Of a stretch of 64,000 nt of DNA, positions 8,893-17,320 are shown in pieces. This DNA is from Azospirillum oryzae (GTDB taxonomy: Bacteria > Pseudomonadota > Alphaproteobacteria > Azospirillales > Azospirillaceae). The notes under the pieces are model-generated. The model was given only the letters and a program-made list of their open reading frames with translations, made no database searches and had not been told where the DNA came from. The stretch's first letter is position 1; each line of letters begins with the position of its first letter. The position numbers and the translations under genes were made by a program. The stretch spans positions 1 through 64,000 of the forward strand of contig NZ_FXAK01000007.1 of assembly GCF_900177515.1 (NCBI RefSeq). The letters are read 5' to 3'.

Positions 8893-10107
8893 CTACCCGC
8901 CTGCCGCCACCTTCACGCTCTTCGGCAGCAGCAGCGCATAGCTCCCCCGGCTCTTCATCACCCCGGCCCGCTGCTCCGCCTCCGGGCCATGGCCCCAGAA
9001 GACATCGCCGCGCACCGGGCCGCGGATCGCCCCGCCGGTATCCTGGGCCACCAGCAGCCGCTGCAATCGCTGCCCGGCATCGAGCGGGTCCTCGGCATCC
9101 AGCCAGACCGGCACGCCATAGGGCATGAACTTGGAGTCCACCGCCAGACTGCGGCCCGGCGTCAAGGCCACACCCTGCGCGCCGTTCGGGCCGTCGCCCG
9201 ACAGCGGTTGGAAGAAGACGTAGGACGGGTTGACGTTCATCACTGCCGCGGCCTGATCGGGATGGGCGAGCAGCCAGTCGCGGATGGTCTGCAGCGAGAC
9301 CTCCTCCCGCTTCAGCGCGCCGCGCTCGATCAGCTCCTTGCCGATGGCGACGTATTTGTGGCCGTTCTGGCCGGCATAGCCGACGCGCATCTCGCCGCCA
9401 CCATCGCCTTCATTGGCGAGCCGGATCCGCCCCGATCCCTGGATTTGCAGGAAGAAGGCGCCGATCGGGTCCTTCACCCAGACCAGTTCCAGCCCCTTGC
9501 CCTTGAGCGCCCCCGCAACGATGGCGGCGCGATCCTCGTAAGGCTTCAGCTTGCCATCGACCACCCGGCCGGCGGTGCGCTCCCCCTTCCAGCGGTCGGA
9601 GAAATCGCCGAGATCGACCATCACCAGATCGGCCGGCCGGCGATAGAGAGGCACCGGATAGGCCGGATCCGGCTTGCGGCTGCCCTCCAGCTCGGATTCG
9701 TAATAGCCGGTGAACAGCCCCTCGCGCGTGCCGTTGTTGCCGGCGGCATAGGGGGTGAAGTTGGCTTCGAAAAAGGCGCGGGCGGCGGCATCGTCGCCGG
9801 GGGGCAGATCCGCCAGTTGGGCGCAAGGGGCCTGCCAGTCGCCGATGGTCCCCGCCACCCCGCCCGGCCCGACTGCACGGTCTTTCGGCTGGGTCTTGAA
9901 CCGCGCACAGGAGCGGGCGAGCGCCGGCACCGCCTGGGCCACCGGGTCGCTGCGCCAGCCGGCCAAGTCGGCGAAGGACAGCGGTGTCAGGGTCAGGGCC
10001 TCGGGCGGCGGCTTCGCCTCTTCCTTCGGGGCGCAGGCCGAAAACAGCAACGCCACCGCCCCGAAGAGGGCGATGGCGCTGAAACCGGTACGATGGTGGA
10101 ACGTCAT
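8893..10107 (-). CDS. mltA: Membrane-bound lytic murein transglycosylase A
   Basis: A 404-residue outer-membrane lipoprotein that cleaves peptidoglycan with formation of 1,6-anhydro-MurNAc. The lipobox LFSAC puts the lipidated Cys at residue 25. The MltA barrel is at about 110-300 (FTGYYESELEGS), and the C-terminal 3D domain ends in AQDTGGAIRGPVRGDVFWG, which holds the catalytic Asp cluster. It follows the Tim44-like gene by 23 bp on the same strand and is probably in an operon with it. Confidence 0.94.
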   Translation of the reverse strand: MTFHHRTGFSAIALFGAVALLFSACAPKEEAKPPPEALTLTPLSFADLAGWRSDPVAQAVPALARSCARFKTQPKDRAVGPGGVAGTIGDWQAPCAQLADLPPGDDAAARAFFEANFTPYAAGNNGTREGLFTGYYESELEGSRKPDPAYPVPLYRRPADLVMVDLGDFSDRWKGERTAGRVVDGKLKPYEDRAAIVAGALKGKGLELVWVKDPIGAFFLQIQGSGRIRLANEGDGGGEMRVGYAGQNGHKYVAIGKELIERGALKREEVSLQTIRDWLLAHPDQAAAVMNVNPSYVFFQPLSGDGPNGAQGVALTPGRSLAVDSKFMPYGVPVWLDAEDPLDAGQRLQRLLVAQDTGGAIRGPVRGDVFWGHGPEAEQRAGVMKSRGSYALLLPKSVKVAAGG

Positions 10108-10130
10108 TACTGCTGGTCGTTCTCTACTCG

Positions 10131-10829
10131 TTACTCGACTGGACGAACCTCGACCAGCGCCCAGTTGGGATCGCGGGAGCGGAGGTTGCGGGCGAAGGTC
10201 CAGACGTCGGTGTTCTCCACCAACGCCTTGGGATCGCCGTCGATGACGGTGCCGTCGCGGTCACGCACCACATTCACCTGATCGGTGACCAGACGCACGG
10301 TGACGCGGGCGGTCCGGGCGGCATCCAGCTTCGCCTCCACCACCTCGGCCTCGCGAACGATCTCGATGCGGGCCTCGTGCTGCTCGCCGGCGGCCTGACG
10401 GTCGCGGATGACGCGGGCGAAGCTGTCATAGACGTCGTCGGCCAGCAGCGGGCGCAGCGTCGCGGTGTCGCCGCGGGCGAAGGCGTCGACGATCATGGCG
10501 AAGGCCGCCTTGGCGCCTTCCAGGAAATGCTTCTCGTCGAAGTTCGGATCGGCGGCCCGGAGCTGGTCGATGGAGGCGGCCAGCGACAGCGGCTCATCCG
10601 AGGCCGTCACGTCCGAGCCGGGTGCGACATCAGGCCGCGGCCGGTTGCGCTCCGGCAGGGGCACGACATTGTCGGGCTTCGCCGGGTTCGGAGCGGCGGT
10701 GAAGGGGTTGGGGCGTTGACGCTCCTCCCCGGTCCGGCGGCCGAGCACGCTGCGCAGCCGATAAACGAGGAAGGCCGCGATCATCGCGAAGATCACGATC
10801 TCGATGAACACGAACCCGTCTCCCATCAT
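10131..10829 (-). CDS. Tim44-domain membrane-anchored protein
   Basis: A 232-residue protein with an N-terminal membrane anchor (about residues 6-24), a basic, Pro/Asn-rich linker, and a C-terminal Tim44/NTF2-like domain starting near residue 90 (FDEKHFLEGAKAAFAMIVDAFARGD). Its alphaproteobacterial relatives are the bacterial counterparts of the mitochondrial import factor Tim44; a periplasmic or membrane role is inferred. It is the first gene of a two-gene unit with mltA and divergent from fxsA. The second Met is an equally good start. Confidence 0.9.
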   Translation of the reverse strand: MMGDGFVFIEIVIFAMIAAFLVYRLRSVLGRRTGEERQRPNPFTAAPNPAKPDNVVPLPERNRPRPDVAPGSDVTASDEPLSLAASIDQLRAADPNFDEKHFLEGAKAAFAMIVDAFARGDTATLRPLLADDVYDSFARVIRDRQAAGEQHEARIEIVREAEVVEAKLDAARTARVTVRLVTDQVNVVRDRDGTVIDGDPKALVENTDVWTFARNLRSRDPNWALVEVRPVE

Positions 10830-11061
10830 CTGTTCCTTCCAAAACGACTTGTCGTGAAGCCTGTGTCGAAGCCCGTGTCAGGGGCGAAATCGCCGGCGGA
10901 TCCGGCCCGCCCCTGGACCTTGCGGCCGGGCGGCATTACGTGTTGCTTGCCCGCCAGTGAACGCCACCAGTAACCGCCAATTGGATGCAGCCGCCGGTGT
11001 TTCGTCCGGACGACCTATCCAAACCTAGATAGGGGCAGCGAGCCCGAAGAGCAAGGACACC

Positions 11062-11691
11062 ATGAATCCCCTGTTGTTGATCCTTCTTCTGCCGATCCTG
11101 GAGATCGTCGGATTCATCCAGGTCGGCGATTGGATCGGCGCCGGGCCGACCATCGGGCTGCTGGCCCTGTCGGCGGTGGTGGGCGTGCTGCTGGTCCGCC
11201 ACCAGGGGCTGGCCTCGCTGACCCGCGCCCAGGCGGCAGCCGCCCGCGGCGAGGCGCCGATCGGCACCGTGCTGGACGGCTTCTGCGCCGTGCTGGCCGG
11301 CATCCTGCTGATCATCCCCGGCTTCCTGACAGACATCCTCGGCATCGTCCTGCTGATCGGGCCGCTGCGCCGCGGCATCGGACGCTGGTTGCTCGGCCGC
11401 ATGGGGGCCGGGATGCCGGTCTTCACCACCACGGGCCGGGGTGGCTTTGGAGCCGGCGGCTTCGGCGGACCGGGTTCCGCCGGTCAGGACTTCGGCAATG
11501 GGAATTTCAGCGGTGCAGATTTCGGCGCCGGCGGTTCCCGCCGTGCCGATGATCCCTTCCGTCCCGCTCCCGGCGTGATCGACGCCGATTACCGTGACGT
11601 CACTCCGGGAGAAGAGAAGGCCGACGACCGCGATGCCCCTCGGCTGAGCGATTCCCAATGGGGCAAGCACCGCCCGGATGAGCGGCGCTGA
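11062..11691 (+). CDS. fxsA: FxsA-family membrane protein
   Basis: A 209-residue protein. The N-terminal 120 residues are the FxsA domain, with hydrophobic segments at about 1-20, 28-48 and 75-105 and the conserved LIIPGFLTDILGIVLLIGPLR stretch (part of that helix). After residue 120 comes a Gly-rich, probably disordered tail (GFGAGGFGGPGS) and an acidic end. In E. coli FxsA overproduction prevents phage T7 exclusion by the F plasmid; its native role is unknown. The fxsA-secB neighbourhood is conserved in alphaproteobacteria. Confidence 0.88.
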   Translation: MNPLLLILLLPILEIVGFIQVGDWIGAGPTIGLLALSAVVGVLLVRHQGLASLTRAQAAAARGEAPIGTVLDGFCAVLAGILLIIPGFLTDILGIVLLIGPLRRGIGRWLLGRMGAGMPVFTTTGRGGFGAGGFGGPGSAGQDFGNGNFSGADFGAGGSRRADDPFRPAPGVIDADYRDVTPGEEKADDRDAPRLSDSQWGKHRPDERR

Positions 11692-11875
11692 CCGGCCGGC
11701 GGGCCGGTGGTTTCCGTTGGCAGGACGACCGATCCGTGATAGCCAGCCCCTTGGGCGAAGGCACAACCGTCGCGAACCAACCCCTGTCACCTCACATCCG
11801 GGTCGGCCCACCGTCCCCGCCCCTTCCCGATGCGGGACGATGGCCGGGACGACAGCCGGCGATTAGGAGTCCGTT

Positions 11876-12364
11876 ATGTCCGATCAGATGAGCAACGGCG
11901 CCGAGCAGCAGCAGACCTCTTCGCTGCCGATGCATGTCCTCGCGCAGTATGTGAAGGACTTCTCGTTCGAGAACCCCAACGCCCCGCAGAGCCTGCTGCC
12001 GAACCAGCCGCAGCCGCAGGTGAACATCGGTGTCGACGTCCAGGGCCAGAAGGTCGGCGACGACATCTATGAGCTGACGCTGAACCTGCGCTGCGAGGCC
12101 CGCCAGGGCGAGTCCGTGGCCTTCCTGGTCGAGCTGGCCTATGGCGCGCTGTTCCAGTTCCCCGGCCTGCCGGAGGAGCATCACCGCCCGGTCCTGATGA
12201 TCGAAGGCGCCCGGATGATCTTCCCGTTCGCCCGCGCCATCGTCTCCAGCGCGACCCGCGAAGGCGGCTTCCCGCCGCTGATGATCAACCCGATCGACTT
12301 CGCCGAGCTGTACCACCGCCAGTCGGCCCAGCAGGCCGAGCAGCCGCAGCAGCCGCCCTTCTGA
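11876..12364 (+). CDS. secB: Protein-export chaperone SecB
   Basis: A 162-residue SecB, the tetrameric cytoplasmic chaperone that delivers preproteins to SecA. VLAQYVKDFSFENPN near the N terminus and the GFPPLMINPIDFAELY segment near the C terminus are hallmark features. The Gln/Pro-rich ends fall outside the folded core. It starts 184 bp after fxsA, with a GGAG-type ribosome binding site (taggagtccgttatg). It converges with rho across a strong terminator. Confidence 0.96.
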   Translation: MSDQMSNGAEQQQTSSLPMHVLAQYVKDFSFENPNAPQSLLPNQPQPQVNIGVDVQGQKVGDDIYELTLNLRCEARQGESVAFLVELAYGALFQFPGLPEEHHRPVLMIEGARMIFPFARAIVSSATREGGFPPLMINPIDFAELYHRQSAQQAEQPQQPPF

Positions 12365-12394
12365 TCTGCTGGGCATCGAACAGAGCCGAAATGA

Positions 12395-12430
12395 AAAAGG
12401 GCGGGTGGCCGAAAGGCCCCCGCCCTTTTC
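12395..12430. terminator. Bidirectional intrinsic terminator between secB and rho
   Basis: The stem of about 15 bp runs from aaaagggcggg at 12395 to ccgccctttt ending at 12429, with a GAAA tetraloop at 12411-12414 and one bulged base. A-rich and T-rich flanks on both sides make it work in either direction, fitting the convergent genes. Confidence 0.9.
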
Positions 12431-12436
12431 CGTGCC

Positions 12437-12458
12437 GCCCTCCCCCGAAGGAGAGGGC
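12437..12458. repeat. Single REP-like palindrome next to the secB/rho terminator
   Basis: The 22-bp sequence has arms gccctc and gagggc and a C-run/G-run core like the composite repeats elsewhere. It sits exactly at the point where the local gene order departs from the usual alphaproteobacterial one. Confidence 0.5.
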
Positions 12459-12473
12459 AGATCCGGCATGATC

Positions 12474-13730
12474 CTACTGGTTCATGCTCTCGAAGAACTC
12501 GTTGTTCGACTTGGTGTGCTTCAGCTTGTCGACCAGGAAGTCGACCGCGTCGGTCACGCCCATCGGCATCAGGATGCGGCGCAGGATCCACATCTTCGAC
12601 ATGGTGCCCTTGTCGACCAGCAGTTCCTCCTTGCGGGTGCCCGACTTGGAGATGTCGATGGCCGGGAAGGTGCGCTTGTCGGAGAGCTTGCGGTCCAGCA
12701 CGATTTCCGAGTTGCCGGTGCCCTTGAACTCTTCGAAGATCACCTCGTCCATGCGGCTGCCTGTGTCGATCAGCGCGGTGGCGATGATGGTCAGCGACCC
12801 GCCCTCTTCCACGTTGCGGGCGGCGCCGAAGAAGCGCTTGGGCCGCTGTAGGGCGTTGGCGTCGACACCGCCGGTCAGCACCTTGCCCGATGACGGCACC
12901 ACAGTGTTGTAGGCGCGGGCCAGACGGGTGATGGAGTCCAGCAGGATCACCACGTCGCGCTTGTGCTCGACCAGCCGCTTGGCCTTCTCGATCACCATTT
13001 CGGCGACCTGGACGTGGCGGGTCGCCGGCTCGTCGAAGGTGGAGCTGATGACCTCGCCGCGGACGGAGCGGGCCATGTCCGTCACTTCTTCCGGACGCTC
13101 GTCGATCAGGAGGACGATCAGATAGGCTTCGGGGTGGTTGGTGGCGACCGAATGGGCGATGTTCTGCAGCATCACCGTCTTGCCGGTGCGCGGCGGCGCC
13201 ACGATCAGCCCGCGCTGTCCCTTGCCCAGCGGCGCCACCAGATCGACGATGCGGCCGGTGAGGTTCTTCTTGGTCGGATCCTCGACCTCCATCCGGATGC
13301 GTTCTTCCGGATAGAGCGGCGTCAGGTTGTCGAAGTTGATGCGGTGACGGACCTTGTCCGGCGTGTCGAAATTGATGGTGTTGACCTTCAGCAGGGCGAA
13401 ATAGCGCTCACCGTCCTTGGGCGAGCGGATCTGCCCCTCCACCGTGTCGCCGGTGCGCAGGCCGAAGCGGCGCACCTGGCTGGGACTGACATAGATGTCG
13501 TCGGGACCCGGCAGATAATTGGCTTCCGGCGAGCGCAGGAAGCCGAACCCGTCCTGCAGCACCTCCAAAACGCCGTCGCCGAAGATCGGAATGTCGTTTT
13601 CGGCCAGTTGCTTCAGGATCGCGAACATCATGTCCTGCTTGCGCAGCGTGCTCGCGTTCTCGATCTGCAGCTCCTCCGCGAACGCCAGCAGTTCGGCGGG
13701 GCTTTTGCACTTCAGCTCTTGGAGATGCAT
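12474..13730 (-). CDS. rho: Transcription termination factor Rho
   Basis: A 418-residue hexameric RNA helicase. The N-terminal [19 protein letters not shown] is the Rho N domain, [10 protein letters not shown] is the RNP1 motif of the cold-shock RNA-binding fold (about residues 60-75), [10 protein letters not shown] is Walker A and [16 protein letters not shown] is Walker B with the following loop. The start was set at 13730 by homology to Rho N termini; the frame is open 57 codons further upstream but is Arg/Pro-rich and unlike Rho. A 380-bp leader precedes it. Confidence 0.96.
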   Translation of the reverse strand: MHLQELKCKSPAELLAFAEELQIENASTLRKQDMMFAILKQLAENDIPIFGDGVLEVLQDGFGFLRSPEANYLPGPDDIYVSPSQVRRFGLRTGDTVEGQIRSPKDGERYFALLKVNTINFDTPDKVRHRINFDNLTPLYPEERIRMEVEDPTKKNLTGRIVDLVAPLGKGQRGLIVAPPRTGKTVMLQNIAHSVATNHPEAYLIVLLIDERPEEVTDMARSVRGEVISSTFDEPATRHVQVAEMVIEKAKRLVEHKRDVVILLDSITRLARAYNTVVPSSGKVLTGGVDANALQRPKRFFGAARNVEEGGSLTIIATALIDTGSRMDEVIFEEFKGTGNSEIVLDRKLSDKRTFPAIDISKSGTRKEELLVDKGTMSKMWILRRILMPMGVTDAVDFLVDKLKHTKSNNEFFESMNQ

Positions 13731-14110
13731 CGGATTGCCTGTGAAATCGTCATGCGGGGGAGTGGCCTTGGGGATGGGAGGTGCCAGAAGGTCCGGCCGA
13801 CGGCGGTTGGCGGCGGGGGACGCCGCAACGCGGTCGCGTCGGGTGGGCAGCGGGTGGCGCATTGGCGGGTGCGCACCAGGGCGTCCGGTAAGTGGTCGCA
13901 CGGGAGCGGATCGCCAGCCACCAGGCCCGGCTCAAGAACAGAGCGTCGGATCGGCAGATGTGGGCGTGGGAGACCGCGGGGCGAAAAACCCCGTGGTCCT
14001 GACATGGTTATCGGATCGGCGGGCGCAAGTCAAACGAAAGCGAAACCCGCAAAGGTCGCGGATTCCGCTTTTTCCGGGAGTTGGAAGACGGTGCGATCAC
14101 CTGACGGCGG
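13731..14110 (-). promoter_or_regulatory. Gene-free rho leader / hemJ-rho intergenic region
   Basis: No convincing coding sequence is visible. It holds a strong hairpin (13972-13998) and a candidate promoter (TTGACT at 14033-14028 on the minus strand, 17 nt, then TAACCA at 14010-14005; the -35 is good, the -10 weak). If that promoter is used, the rho mRNA has a leader of more than 250 nt. Long leaders fit the autoregulation of rho known in other bacteria, but this is inference here. Confidence 0.45.
13972..13998 (-). terminator. Ten-base-pair hairpin in the rho leader
   Basis: The arms 13972-13981 (gaccgcgggg) and 13989-13998 (ccccgtggtc) pair over 10 bp, including one G-U pair, with an A-rich 7-nt loop. 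No T-tract follows on either strand. It may end hem-operon transcripts in a Rho-assisted way or be a structural element at the 5' end of the rho mRNA. Confidence 0.45.
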
Positions 14111-14539
14111 TCAGAAGGGCTTCACGATGACGAAGATGACGATGCCGATCATCAGCAGCGTCGGCACCTCGTTGGCGATGCGGTAGAAGCGCTGCGGCCG
14201 GGTGTTGCGGTCCTCGGCGAAATCCCGGCGCCAGCGGGCCATCATCATGTGGCTGGCGGTCAGCAGCAGCACGAACAGGATCTTGGCATGCAGCCAGCCC
14301 TGCTTCAGCCATTCCGGCGTCAGCACGATCATGGTGATGCCGAACACGTACGCCGCGATCATCGCCGGGTTCATGATGGCGCGCAGCAGGCGGCGTTCCA
14401 TCACCTTCAAGGTTTCCGACGTCTCTGATCCGGCCGGCGCCTCGCAGTGGTAGACGAACAGGCGCGGCAAGTAGAGCAGCCCCGCCATCCAGGCGATGAT
14501 GCTGATGACGTGCAGCGCCTTGATCCATTCGTACAGCAC
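14111..14539 (-). CDS. hemJ: Protoporphyrinogen IX oxidase, HemJ type
   Basis: A 142-residue integral membrane protein with four predicted helices. The conserved His at residue 10 (IKALHVISIIAWMAG) and the Lys in LHAKILFVLLL are the residues associated with haem binding and activity in HemJ. It oxidises protoporphyrinogen IX to protoporphyrin IX, the step before hemH. It lies 41 bp downstream of hemH on the same strand. Older annotations call this family CopD-like or UPF0093. Confidence 0.92.
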   Translation of the reverse strand: MLYEWIKALHVISIIAWMAGLLYLPRLFVYHCEAPAGSETSETLKVMERRLLRAIMNPAMIAAYVFGITMIVLTPEWLKQGWLHAKILFVLLLTASHMMMARWRRDFAEDRNTRPQRFYRIANEVPTLLMIGIVIFVIVKPF

Positions 14540-14580
14540 CGGGCGTGTCCCCTCTTTGGTTGCGGTTCGGCCGTTGCGGC

Positions 14581-15714
14581 TCAGTGCCGCGCCTGCGGGC
14601 AGCCGGAGAAGTTGGACGGGCAGATCCGGTCGCCCTTCTGGGAGCAGACCGCCGCCTTGCCTGCGACCGTCTGCCGCACCAGCTTGGCAAGCCCGTCGAT
14701 GAAGCCGGGATGCACCCCGACCGTCGGCACACGGGTGAAGTGCGGCACCCCCGATTCCTTGGCAAGATGGCGGTACTCAACCTCGATCTCCACCAGCGTC
14801 TCGGAATGCTCCGACACGAAGGCCATCGGAACCACCAGGATCGGCACGCCGTCCCGGCCGGCACGGCGGATCTCGGCGTCGGTGCTGGGGCCGATCCACT
14901 CCATCGGGCCGACGCGGCTCTGGTAGCAGTTGACCCAGTCGAGATCGTCGATGCCAAGCGCCGCGGCGATGGATTCCGCCGTCCGCTCGCACTGCCACTG
15001 ATAGGGGTCGCCGGAGGCCACCACCTTCTTCGGCAGCCCGTGGGCGGAGAACAGGACGCGCGGCTTGCCATGGGCCTTGGCCGCCTCGTACAGCGGACGG
15101 ATCAGATCCGCCGTGCCGTCGATGAAGCCGGCCTGGGTCGGGTAGCAGCACAGCAGCCTGGTCGGCGCCGTCAGCCCGACGGTGTTCGCCGCCCCATGCC
15201 ACGCCTTGGCGCTCGACGCCGTCGTGGTGGTGGAGAATTGCGGATAGAGCGGCAGCAGCACCACCAGATCCGGGTCGTAGGCCTTCACCCGGGCGGCCGT
15301 CTCGGCGCTCATCGGGTGCCAGTAACGCATGGCGATGAAGACCTTGGTCTCAGCACCGCCGGCCGCCGGATCTGCCTCCGGATTTGCCCCCAGAGCGCTC
15401 TCCAGCGCCGCCGCCTGGGCTTCCGTGTTCTCCAGCAGCGGCGACTTGCCGCCAAGCTGGGCATAGATCTCGCTGGCCGGCTTGGCCCGCCGCCCGCTGA
15501 TCAGGCTGGCGATCAGGAAGCGGAACGGGTTCGGCAGCCGGATGATGGCCGGATCCGCGAACAGGTTGAACAGGAAAGGCCGCACCGCCTCCGGCGCGTC
15601 CGGACCACCGAGGTTGAACAGCACGACTGCCACGCGCCGCGGCCGGCCATTGGGAGCCGGGTTGCCGGGGGTTGTGTTGGTCGAGGCGGAGGTCTGGGAG
15701 AATTGCTGGCTCAT
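14581..15714 (-). CDS. hemH: Ferrochelatase with a cysteine-containing C-terminal tail
   Basis: A 377-residue ferrochelatase inserting Fe2+ into protoporphyrin IX. VVLFNLGGPD, PLYPQFSTTTT, LFSAHGLPK (metal-binding His) and the FVSEHSETLVEI motif are all present. The first 25 residues are low-complexity. The C-terminal tail carries Cys at 357, 365 and 372, the region where [2Fe-2S]-type ferrochelatases place three cluster ligands; such enzymes are known in alphaproteobacteria including Caulobacter. It lies 72 bp after hemE, in a haem operon. Confidence 0.95.
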   Translation of the reverse strand: MSQQFSQTSASTNTTPGNPAPNGRPRRVAVVLFNLGGPDAPEAVRPFLFNLFADPAIIRLPNPFRFLIASLISGRRAKPASEIYAQLGGKSPLLENTEAQAAALESALGANPEADPAAGGAETKVFIAMRYWHPMSAETAARVKAYDPDLVVLLPLYPQFSTTTTASSAKAWHGAANTVGLTAPTRLLCCYPTQAGFIDGTADLIRPLYEAAKAHGKPRVLFSAHGLPKKVVASGDPYQWQCERTAESIAAALGIDDLDWVNCYQSRVGPMEWIGPSTDAEIRRAGRDGVPILVVPMAFVSEHSETLVEIEVEYRHLAKESGVPHFTRVPTVGVHPGFIDGLAKLVRQTVAGKAAVCSQKGDRICPSNFSGCPQARH

Positions 15715-15786
15715 GGTGCCCGCTAAACTGGAGCGTCGCCGTCGCTCTGTCCAGACCCCCGCCGTCGCTTTTTCAGCCCTTTAGGG

Positions 15787-16869
15787 TCAGCCCTGCCCCG
15801 GCCATTCCCGCAGGATGCGGGTCAGGTCGGCGACATGCTGCGGCGGGGTCGACTGGATGACGCCGTGACCCAGGTTGAACACGAAGGGGCCACCGGCCAA
15901 CGCCGCCAGGATGTCGTGGGTCGCCGTCTCCAGCGCCTTGCCGCCGGCCGCCAGCATGATCGGGTCGAGGTTTCCCTGCACCGGCAGCCGCGTCTGGAGG
16001 TTCTGTGCCGCCCACACCGGCGGAACGGTGGTGTCGAGCCCGACGGCATCCACCCCGGCCCCGGCGACATACTCCTCATAGGCATGGCCGGCGCCGCGTG
16101 GGAAGCCGATGACCGGCGTGTTCGGGTGCTTCGCCTTCACCAGTGCGACGATCCGCCGCGTCGGCTCGATCACCCAGCGGCGGAACTCCGCCACCGGCAG
16201 CACGCCGGCCCAGCTGTCGAACAGCTGCACCACCTCGGCCCCCGCCTCGATCTGGCGGCAGAGATAGTCGGCGGTCACCTCGACGATCAGGTCGATCAGC
16301 TGACCGAATCCCGCCGGGTCGCCATAGGCCCAGCGCTTGACGTGCGCATATTCCTTGGAGCCCGCCCCTTCGACCATGTAGCAGGCGATGGTCCAGGGAG
16401 CCCCCGCAAAGCCGATCAGCGTCGTGCCATCCGGAATCGCGGTGGAGAGCCGGCGCACCGTCTCGTAGACCGGCGCCAGCGTCTCGTGGAAGCGGTCGCG
16501 CGACAGGCGCTTCAGGTCCTCCACGGTGCGGACCGGATCCAGCTTCGGCCCCTCCCCTTCCAGATAGGCCAGCGGCTGCCCCAGGGCATGCGGCACCACC
16601 AGGATGTCGGAGAACAGAATCGCCGCGTCCATGCCGTAGCGGCGCAGCGGCTGCAGGGTCACCTCGACCGCGAAGTCGGGGTTGTAGCAGAGGTCTAGGA
16701 AGCTGCCGGCCTTCGCCCTCAGCTCGCGATATTCCGGCAGATAGCGTCCGGCCTGACGCATCAGCCAGAAGGGCGGACGCGTCCGCACCTCTCCCGCCAG
16801 GGCGGCGAGCATCGGCTTCAGGGCAGGCTGGGAAGCCTGATTCTGGACGTCGGAGCTGGTGGCGGACAA
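15787..16869 (-). CDS. hemE: Uroporphyrinogen decarboxylase
   Basis: A 360-residue cytosolic TIM-barrel enzyme that decarboxylates uroporphyrinogen III to coproporphyrinogen [22 protein letters not shown] near the N terminus, [12 protein letters not shown] with the catalytic Asp, and [16 protein letters not shown] are signatures. It is the first gene of hemE-hemH-hemJ, and its start borders the proposed oriC directly, as in Caulobacter and Rickettsia. Its promoter must lie inside that origin region; TATAGT on the minus strand at 16967-16962 is a possible -10. Confidence 0.96.
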   Translation of the reverse strand: MSATSSDVQNQASQPALKPMLAALAGEVRTRPPFWLMRQAGRYLPEYRELRAKAGSFLDLCYNPDFAVEVTLQPLRRYGMDAAILFSDILVVPHALGQPLAYLEGEGPKLDPVRTVEDLKRLSRDRFHETLAPVYETVRRLSTAIPDGTTLIGFAGAPWTIACYMVEGAGSKEYAHVKRWAYGDPAGFGQLIDLIVEVTADYLCRQIEAGAEVVQLFDSWAGVLPVAEFRRWVIEPTRRIVALVKAKHPNTPVIGFPRGAGHAYEEYVAGAGVDAVGLDTTVPPVWAAQNLQTRLPVQGNLDPIMLAAGGKALETATHDILAALAGGPFVFNLGHGVIQSTPPQHVADLTRILREWPGQG

Positions 16870-16891
16870 GACGGTGCGTTCCCCTGAATGC

Positions 16892-17242
16892 GAATCTGGA
16901 CCCCGCGATTCCAGCGCCGATTCTGCGCCAGAATCTGGGACGGGTTTATCCCCTCTTCTTCACTATATTTTTTAAAGGGAGAAAGGAAGAGGATGAGGTG
17001 GATGCCTGTGGATAACGGTGATCCCCGACTCAAATGAATCTATCCACAGATCCGGGGGCTTGTGCGGTCATGTGCGCGGATCTGTGGACGATTCGGAGCA
17101 CTACCGCCGGAAACGGCGGAAATGCTATAGCTGGACGAACGGGAGTCCCGTGGATAACAGGGCGGGCGGGGCCGGATCTTCCCAGCTTCCGAAGCGGTCG
17201 GCGGAGTTGTTCCGCGCTTGGCCGTATCGGGGAGGAGGAGTC
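16892..17242. promoter_or_regulatory. Cluster of nine GANTC (CcrM methylation) sites in the origin
   Basis: GANTC occurs at 16892, 16907, 16919, 16931, 17027, 17036, 17090, 17143 and 17238. The first four are spaced 12-15 bp. Base composition alone predicts about one or two in this length. In alphaproteobacteria this is the target of the cell-cycle methyltransferase CcrM. Confidence 0.7.
16945..16980. other. AT-rich candidate DNA-unwinding element
   Basis: The stretch around ctatattttttaaagg is by far the most AT-rich part of the hemE-ppsR gap. It starts with TTATCC, a partial DnaA box, and lies about 30 bp left of the perfect DnaA box, a usual origin layout. Confidence 0.6.
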
Positions 17243-17305
17243 CCCCGGTCGGGACGAAACGAAGGCGGATCCGGTTGTCCACAGATCTGGGCCGGGTTCT
17301 CCACA
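17007..17305. promoter_or_regulatory. DnaA box cluster
   Basis: The consensus is TTATCCACA. Boxes read by eye: 17007-17015 (perfect, reverse), 17040-17048 (CTATCCACA), 17149-17157 (reverse, one mismatch), 17275-17283 (TTGTCCACA) and 17297-17305 (TTCTCCACA). A weaker one is at 17083-17091 (two mismatches). Confidence 0.8.
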
Positions 17306-17320
17306 GAATGTTGGGGACGG

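Larger units (their letters stand above)
16870..17320. other. oriC: Probable chromosomal replication origin
   Basis: A 451-bp gene-free segment between divergent hemE and ppsR, the position of the characterised Caulobacter origin. It has one perfect DnaA box (TGTGGATAA, 17007-17015) and four one-mismatch boxes, an AT-rich stretch at 16945-16980 in a very GC-rich genome, nine GANTC sites, and no coding potential. The flanking genes point away on both sides. parA/parB and five parS sites lie within 20 kb. Origin activity is inferred, not shown. Confidence 0.87.

Noticed and set aside
16921..16980. CtrA-type box in the origin
   Set aside because: The tttttaaagg stretch has only one TTAA half-site; no TTAA-N7-TTAA match was found there.
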